From Gerris lacustris (lineage: Eukaryota; Arthropoda; Insecta; Hemiptera; Gerridae), in contig OX578277.1 of the NCBI GenBank assembly GCA_951217055.1, positions 13,267,834-13,331,833 on the forward strand: 64,000 nucleotides of DNA. Direction: 5' to 3'. Below, piece after piece: positions 60,401-64,000 of this stretch. The notes beneath the pieces were generated by a model. The model made no database searches. It had not been told where the DNA came from and saw only the letters and a list, made by a program, of their open reading frames with translations. The position numbers and the translations under genes are program-made. Within the stretch, counting starts at the first letter, position 1; each line of letters starts with the position of its first letter.

Positions 60401-61937
60401 ATTTTCCTGCGTGTGTCTGTCCGTCCGTCCTCTCGCGTGCTCTCACGGCTACACCTTTCGTCTGATCACTTTGAAATTTGGCATGTATGTGTCTTGTACC
60501 TACCCACATATTTTTAAAATATAGCGACTTAAAAAAATTATTTTTCAAAAAAATTAGGGTAAAAAAACTTAAGGGTTAAATTTTTTTATTTTTTTTTTCG
60601 ACACCGTGAGGGGTATCATATGAAAGGGTACGTCGAGCTGATTACAAAAATATATAATTCTTTGGATATAACTTTGATAGGGCGAGCGTAGGCAAGTTTG
60701 AAGTGGGTGTGAAACGTGTCCCCCCCCCCCTTCTATCTCGCTTATGGCTTATGTGAAGTGCAAAAAATCTGAAAAAATTCCTGAGCATTCTTCGACCAAA
60801 AGTAAAGATACCACTTTTTGGAAATTTCGAAAAAAATATTATTTTATTTTTTATTGACAAAATACGTTTTTTTTATAATTATGGTCTTTTCAATGTATTT
60901 ATATGGTTGTAGTCCGGTTCAGTGGCAACAAAATACTTCATCAGAGTGTGTTTTGAGAATATCAGACCCTTAGAATGGTTCAAAGTAAGCTTTTTAGCAT
61001 TTTAAAAATCCACTGTTTGTACACTTTACAGTTACACACTATACAGGGTTGCCTATGGACCCTCGCTGTGTGCTGACACACTTGACCTGTTTATTCTTTA
61101 TTTAATTACACCTTACCAGCCATCTCTACGTCTTATACATTGAAAACGAAGCAATCTGAATAGTCTGCCTCTTCAGATTTGTTTGATGTTGTTTGCAATA
61201 TTTATTAGAATAAATATTGCGGATCAGGTAAAAATTATAATTGTCGATCCTTCTTCTGTATGGCATTAATATTAAAATCAGTGACACCTAGGTACATAGT
61301 AAAGGGTTTTCCAGTAGGTTTTACATCATTGACAATTGTAACATTAAAAAATTGGTCTGAGGCAACTCAGATCAGACTAACTTTCTCATATGCGAGAGTG
61401 CATAATTAATTGAGCAAGTGTTTTCTATTTAGCCATGTTTCCACTTTTTATAGTTAATTGAATTATTTTCAAATATTTTATTAAAATTTACCACTAAAAG
61501 AACTTTTCCTTGGCCTCTTACCATCCGCGTTTAAAGCTATTTTCTTAGGTACTAGAGTTTTCCTTGAAAAATGGTTAGAATTGTCTTTAATACTCTATTA
61601 TAATATTGAGAAATAATTTTTTCAAAACTACATTTTTGGACTCAGTGGGCCCTTAAAATGTGTAAATCCATCAAAATTGAATTTTTGTTCAATCATAATA
61701 GTTTCTCTTTGTATATCCTACCTATTTGAGAAAGTAAAAAGGAAACAAGTAGGATTGTAATTTGAGGATACAATATGTGCAAAAGGATTAAACTTACAAA
61801 TTATATCAATATAAATTATATTTTTGATTTTAATAACTTATAAAGTTAATTTTATTTTTTTAGCTGTTCCTGTAGAGGAAAGTCAACCTGAAATTAAAAA
61901 GAAGAAAAAAAAGAAAAAAGAGAAAGACATTGACTAA
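40039..61937 (+). CDS. RPA34/PAF49-like RNA polymerase I subunit with a giant serine/lysine-rich N-terminal half
   Basis: Eleven exons join into one frame of 1,539 residues: 40039-43563, 46029-46133, 46468-46636, 47703-47873, 49451-49534, 51463-51528, 52698-52808, 55775-55861, 57394-57498, 58572-58694 and 61864-61937 (TAA). All introns are GT-AG. Exons 2-4 (about residues 1190-1323) read IYTLQCPKELNVDSLMGKK, then a beta-rich stretch and PSGLKLRHPLHG, the layout I recall for the RPA34/PAF49 (POLR1G) domain that pairs with RPA49 in nucleolar Pol I. Exons 5-11 form a lysine-rich tail, also typical of that family. Exon 1 alone supplies 1,175 residues of acidic serine clusters (SSSDEE) alternating with lysine-rich stretches, as in Nopp140 and treacle. 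RPA34 proteins normally lack such an extension, so this is a fusion, a lineage-specific extension, or two genes that I joined wrongly. Confidence 0.78.
40933..42240 (+). repeat. 93-bp (31-residue) coding tandem repeat in exon 1
   Basis: About 14 units of the pattern SSSDEETKS-SKANTSVNLNK followed by SKDRKGST. The DNA period is 93 bp (for example 41311 to 41404). A higher-order unit of three repeats (279 bp) is visible because the variant SSSYEDTKSI recurs from 41221 to 41500. The acidic serines fit casein kinase 2 sites (S-x-x-D/E). The period is divisible by three, so expansion keeps frame. Confidence 0.92.
44249..44792. repeat. Dispersed repeat family A, copy 3 (in intron 1)
   Basis: Closely similar to 18846-19404: same start (GCCAATTAGTGTGGCACATA), same CGGACACACAGACCGACAGA block and same end (GCTCGGAAGCAAAAT). 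It lies wholly within intron 1 of the RPA34-like gene. Confidence 0.85.
45187..45905. mobile_element. Foldback element with tRNA-like arms, family E (in intron 1)
   Basis: Arms at about 45187-45470 and 45635-45905 are inverted copies. Each includes a tRNA-like stretch: plus-strand TAGCTCAGTTGGTAAGAGCG (A-box-like) and GTGGTTCAAGTCC (B-box-like) at 45781-45839, and the complement at 45250-45320. The outer ends carry AATTTAAATCAAATTATAAT and TGGGAGACA-ACAGAGAAAAA, the same terminal sequence as 53403-53456. A third tRNA-like half is in the loop at 45470-45515. T-stem pairing is imperfect, so these are not functional tRNA genes. Confidence 0.78.
46708..47175. repeat. 52-bp minisatellite preceded by a 26-bp-type repeat (intron 3)
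   Basis: From about 46797 the unit AGAAAGATATCTGGAGCATC (continuing CTGGCCAAAAATATGTATGG) repeats about seven times at 52-bp spacing. Shorter units around ATCTATAAGATCTAGGCAGA occupy 46708-46797. Long open frames on both strands here are artefacts of the repeat. Confidence 0.93.
48260..48440 (+). repeat. tRNA-like dispersed repeat family D (plus strand, intron 4)
   Basis: It contains GGGTTCGATTCCCCACCGAG (B-box-like) and an AT-rich tail TTTTTATTATAAATTTTGAT matching the complement of 38228-38410. A pure A run of about 36-38 bases sits downstream near 48616-48652. Confidence 0.6.
49820..50300 (-). pseudogene. Tc1/mariner transposase relic (intron 5)
   Basis: On the minus strand EHPPYSPDLAPCIFVL (about 50060-50010) matches the catalytic-region signature PPYSPDLAP of mariner transposases. 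Further along, RWQKCVLLEREYFDGD (about 49890-49840) matches their C-terminal pattern. The pieces are in different frames with several stops, so it is dead. It inserted opposite to the host gene. Confidence 0.75.
50570..50975. mobile_element. pogo/Tigger-like MITE (intron 5)
   Basis: The ends CAGTAGAACCTCG and CGAGGTTCTACTG are perfect inverted repeats flanked by TA (50568-50569 and 50976-50977), as expected for the Tc1/mariner/pogo superfamily. The interior repeats 'GTTATTGAGGTT' many times. No protein is encoded. Confidence 0.9.
51150..51240 (-). repeat. tRNA-like fragment (intron 5)
   Basis: On the minus strand it reads TAGTAGCTAAAGTACTCCGA, then GTCACTAGTTCGATTACCAG, with A- and B-box-like positions. 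The fold is incomplete; probably a SINE head. A (TTA)n run follows at 51411-51457, just before exon 6. Confidence 0.5.
52140..52615. repeat. About 63-bp tandem repeat, seven to eight units (intron 6)
   Basis: Units contain CTAACTACCTCTTTGTTATG, TTGATAACTCCTCTAACCTC and CATGCTCATATGTTGATAAC in order, with minor variation. The array stops about 80 bp before exon 7. Confidence 0.93.
53403..54215. mobile_element. TIR element with tRNA-like palindrome, family E (intron 7)
   Basis: The terminal 53 bp are perfect inverted repeats by eye (left starts ATTTAAATCAAATTATAATT; right ends with its complement at 54215). Just inside, CAGCACTGGGATTCGAACC and GGTTTGAATCCCGGTGCTG form a second inverted pair built from tRNA T-arm-like sequence. 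The terminal sequence matches 45196-45250 and 45848-45903, so this and 45187-45905 are one family. Confidence 0.85.
53553..55479. repeat. About 600-bp direct duplication flanking a minisatellite (intron 7)
   Basis: Segments 53553-54169 and 54878-55479 are near-identical in the same orientation: both contain AACTAACTTCCCGAATAGCT, GTACGGAAAGTTAGTTCGGA and TCATTTTGACGGGTCTCAAA. Only the first copy is enclosed by family-E TIRs. Confidence 0.88.
54300..54797. repeat. 23-bp minisatellite, about 21 units (intron 7)
   Basis: The unit is ACTTGTCACTCTACCTATAT plus AAA, with substitutions such as GTCTCTC and GTCCCTC. Each unit contains TATATAAA. It lies between the two 600-bp direct copies. Confidence 0.96.
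55995..56376. mobile_element. PIF/Harbinger-like MITE (intron 8)
   Basis: AGCCCCGTTTTCATT at the left and AATGGAAACGGGGCT at the right are inverted repeats, flanked by TTA on both sides (55992-55994 and 56377-56379), the target duplication typical of PIF/Harbinger. Inside, TGCAACATGTTGC and GGCACAAG-type motifs recur near both ends. The short open frame across it is not a transposase. Confidence 0.87.
57657..58242. mobile_element. Near-perfect palindromic MITE (intron 9)
   Basis: The two halves are near-identical inverted copies of about 280 bp. The ends AGTCAGGGTGCCCATAGG and CCTATGGGCACCCTGACT are flanked by ATTAT on both sides. The CAGGGTGCCC core resembles hAT ends, but the 5-bp repeat is shorter than the usual 8 bp. 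The loop is the AT-rich stretch near 57920-57970. Confidence 0.85.
58736..59700. mobile_element. piggyBac-type non-autonomous element with transposase remnant (intron 10)
   Basis: The ends CCCTAGAACGCTAACC and GGTTAGCGTTCTAGGG are perfect inverted repeats. TTAA flanks both sides (58732-58735 and 59701-59704), the piggyBac signature. Inside, about 59211-59450 encodes an acidic stretch beginning MEKKYNDPNGIYRLMKEMTD, broken by one frameshift. It ends before any catalytic motif, so it is an N-terminal transposase leftover. GGAGTCA-TGACTCC motifs recur near both ends. It belongs to a different subfamily from the element at 31705-36798. Confidence 0.9.
59706..60180 (+). repeat. tRNA-like SINE candidate (intron 10)
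   Basis: Near its start GTCATGGGTTCGATTCTTCG is B-box-like. This is followed by three units of about 32 bp around 'ACATTGATCT..CGCATTCACTT', a unique body, and an A-rich end. The A box is not clear, so the class is uncertain. Confidence 0.5.
60139..61145. mobile_element. Foldback-like element (intron 10)
   Basis: GTATAAGACGTAGTGATGGC followed by TGGTAAGGTGTAATTAAATA near 60139-60180 has its complement at 61100-61142 (TTTAATTACACCTTACCAGC, then CATCTCTACGTCTTATAC). Between them, 60360-60420 holds GTCCGTCCGTCC, seen in many insect repeats. No coding region is supported. Confidence 0.65.
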
Positions 61938-61990
61938 CGAAAAATCTGTGTTTTTAATATTCATTTATTTTACTTGTAAATATTGTATTT

Positions 61991-61996
61991 ATTAAA
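61991..61996 (+). terminator. Polyadenylation signal candidate
   Basis: ATTAAA lies 54 bases after the stop codon of the RPA34-like gene and is followed by a T-rich stretch. Confidence 0.55.
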
Positions 61997-62197
61997 GATT
62001 ATTATTATTTTTTATTTTATGAAAATATTAATTCAAGTTAAATATTCTGGTGTTAAGAATCAAACCTGGGTATTCGGGTTTACTGCCTGGGTCCTTACTT
62101 TACAATGTTCTAACATCTGATTTACAGCAAAGAATTTTTTTTTTCATCTGGACAAAAGGCATGTTTCTTGACACTAAAACTACAAAAAACACTAATA

Positions 62198-62413
62198 CTG
62201 TAAAAGCCCTCTTGTCCTGGGCCATTGGACAACTGCACCATCGGTTTTGCTGGCTCTTAGCTGGGGGTGAATCCTCATATAACACTTGTGTCACCTACCC
62301 TCTCACCTGGTTTATTAAAGATAAAAGGTTATTTATTTGCGTGTTCAAGAAAAACTTGGTTTAACCAGCCATGGGTCTGGTTCTAAGGGGGCCGATTAAG
62401 AGGGCTTTCACTG
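62198..62413. mobile_element. pogo/Tigger-like MITE
   Basis: CTGTAAAAGCCCTCTT and AAGAGGGCTTTCACTG are inverted repeats with two mismatches, flanked by TA on both sides (62196-62197 and 62414-62415). It lies 3' of the RPA34-like gene. Open frames here have no recognisable family. Confidence 0.7.
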
Positions 62414-62901
62414 TAAGAAATTGGTGTTTTTTAGGATGTATTTGTCAGCCGATTTAAATAATGTTACTTTTACACTTTGGTATATCACACTCTGATTTTA
62501 TTCTGTGTATAATCTATAGTTTAATTCTAAATATCTCGTATATTTAAAAGTGTTTTCTAAATTCAAATTTATCCAATCAAATTGTTTACCCGAGAAAATC
62601 TAGTTTCTGAGATATTAATGAAAATAATTTTTTTTTTAAATAATTAAAGTAAATAGTCCAGGAGATAGCGTGCAAAAAAAGTGTCTGACTAACATCAAGC
62701 TAGAATTTTGTGTATAAGTTAATCTTTTAGTGCCTTTTAAGAATATGTGGTAGGCTAAGTTCATCTGTGAGACATAGCTTGGCAATAGGCATTTTAAAAA
62801 AACAAACCGGTGGAGAGCGGCCATATCCCGTCTTTTTTGGTATACAATGTGATTTTCATGATCCTGAGTACAAAATTAGTTATTAGACCGAAAATCCAGT
62901 T

Positions 62902-62990
62902 GATGTTACTTTGTCACTTGATAGGTGACCACTTTGATATGGAGTATTATTTGAATAAGTAACCTGTCAAGTGACAAAGTAGCATCAACT
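62902..62990. other. Hairpin, pre-miRNA-sized
   Basis: GTTGATGTTACTTTGTCACT followed by TGATAGGT pairs almost perfectly with ACCTGTCAAGTGACAAAGTA followed by GCATCAAC. This gives a stem of about 28 bp and a loop of about 32 bases. Either a tiny palindromic MITE or a small-RNA precursor; the sequence alone cannot decide. The remainder of 62414-63357 shows no gene. Confidence 0.6.
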
Positions 62991-63357
62991 TGATTATAAC
63001 CAGATAACCACCTAGTGGTTTTATTTTTTCCCTTACATAGGGTGGCCAATCTGAGCTGTCAGATTTACAAAGTATAATGACAAGAGTATCTGTGTCTTCG
63101 GGCGTAAAAGCACCTTAGAAAATAAAGAAAGAAAAATATATATTACCTGCTGAAAATTTGTTTAATTATAAATTAATAAATTTAAATATTATGAGATGAA
63201 AATTCAGTATCATATGTATATAAGAAAGTTTTGTTTAGTAATTCTTTTTTTGTCTTAATTACATCATAGCGTTAAAATATAATGAATTTTTCATTTAATT
63301 TCCTCAAATTTTAACCAAAATTTGTAGTTATTCAGCTTTAATATTAGGTAATATATA

Positions 63358-63908
63358 GGGTGGTGCCGCGCGGATGACCACATTTTAAATTGTTACCATG
63401 TGCTTAATATTAGAGCCAGGAGATTGAAAAAAACGAACAAATTTTTAAGCAAAAATGTGGAAATTTACTGGACATAAGTCAAATTTTTAATTGTGGAAGA
63501 TAATATCCGATAAATGACGTCCTTGTCGATTTCCACATTCACATTATTCACAGAACCGAGAAAAATTTGACGCACGCGATCCATGAACACTTGTGTTTGC
63601 AGTGGCTCCATCTTGTTGGAACCATATGTGGACAGTATCCATTTCTTCATCCTTTGAACAGGGGATGAAAAATCAGATTCCCTGACGAGATGTTAGAGAA
63701 TGTGATGCGCAACTTCACCCAGCGCCTCTAAGAATGTGTAAATCAACAAGGCATAATTTATCCGAACATTATCTTCCACACTTAAAAATTTGACTTATGT
63801 CCAGTAAACTTCCACATTTTTGCTTGAAAATTTGCTTTATTTCAATCTCCTACCTCTAGTATTAAGAACATGGTGACCATTTAAAATGAGGTCATCCACG
63901 CTGCACCC
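63358..63908. mobile_element. TA-flanked inverted-repeat element
   Basis: The ends GGGTGGTGCCGCGCGGATGA and GGTCATCCACGCTGCACCC are imperfect inverted repeats flanked by TA. The arms extend about 150 bp (63358-63510 and 63765-63908), pairing 'TGGACATAAGTCAAATTTTT' with 'AAAAATTTGACTTATGTCCA'. The interior minus-strand frame (63650-63465, beginning MKKWILSTYGSNK) is short and unassigned. A Tc1/mariner-type MITE is the likeliest class. Confidence 0.72.
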
Positions 63909-64000
63909 TATTTTGCACGTACATTGAGCATATTATAATGTAAAACCAAGTTTAGGAAATTTAATTTATATATTATGATTGTCAGCATTTTAAAGCATTG

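Noticed and set aside
62050..62364. A 104-codon frame 3' of the large gene
   Set aside because: It crosses into a pogo-like MITE and shows no recognisable protein family.

Overview
The window looks like nuclear DNA of an insect, perhaps hemipteran (low certainty). It is AT-rich, has GT-AG introns, and is dominated by arthropod-type mobile elements: Ty3/gypsy, piggyBac, hAT, pogo/Tigger, PIF/Harbinger, mariner, a non-LTR retrotransposon and several foldback families. No bacterial-type operon, CRISPR array or functional rRNA/tRNA gene was seen.

Layout. 1-5.8 kb: a long inverted-repeat element, a (TA)n run, a dispersed repeat, two tandem repeats and an inserted element carrying a 5S-rRNA-like segment. 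5.8-10.1 kb: a Ty3/gypsy retrotransposon with LTRs identical by eye, a 4-bp target duplication, PBS, gag, pol and polypurine tract. 10.1-22.6 kb: no gene found; a 104-bp hAT MITE with a perfect 8-bp target duplication, foldback elements, a 32-bp hairpin minisatellite, and a hAT-like element nested in a 27-bp-TIR element. 22.9-24.9 kb (minus): the 3' part of a C2H2 zinc-finger gene, with four 102-bp phase-1 exons ahead of an eight-finger exon. 25.0-27.2 kb: a decayed non-LTR retrotransposon. 27.2-31.7 kb: foldback repeats. 31.7-36.8 kb: a piggyBac transposon with an apparently intact three-exon transposase. 36.8-40 kb: repeats and a (TA)n hairpin region. 40.0-61.9 kb (plus): an 11-exon host gene. 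62-64 kb: small inverted-repeat elements.

The main host gene can be assembled exon by exon into one 1,539-residue reading frame. Exons 2-4 encode a domain that I read as the RNA polymerase I subunit RPA34/PAF49 (POLR1G) fold, followed by a lysine-rich tail spread over small phase-1 exons. In front of it lies one 1,175-codon exon rich in acidic serine clusters alternating with lysine-rich stretches, a Nopp140/treacle-like composition. A Pol I subunit joined to a nucleolar-phosphoprotein-like half is the most unusual gene architecture here. Its introns hold at least ten mobile elements, yet every exon junction keeps frame.

The second notable item is the zinc-finger gene. Three of its four duplicated 102-bp exons encode one copy each of the phosphorylation-dependent sumoylation pattern (hydrophobic-K-x-E-x-x-S-P), so exon duplication appears to multiply a regulatory peptide. 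All assignments come from reading the sequence; no database search was run.
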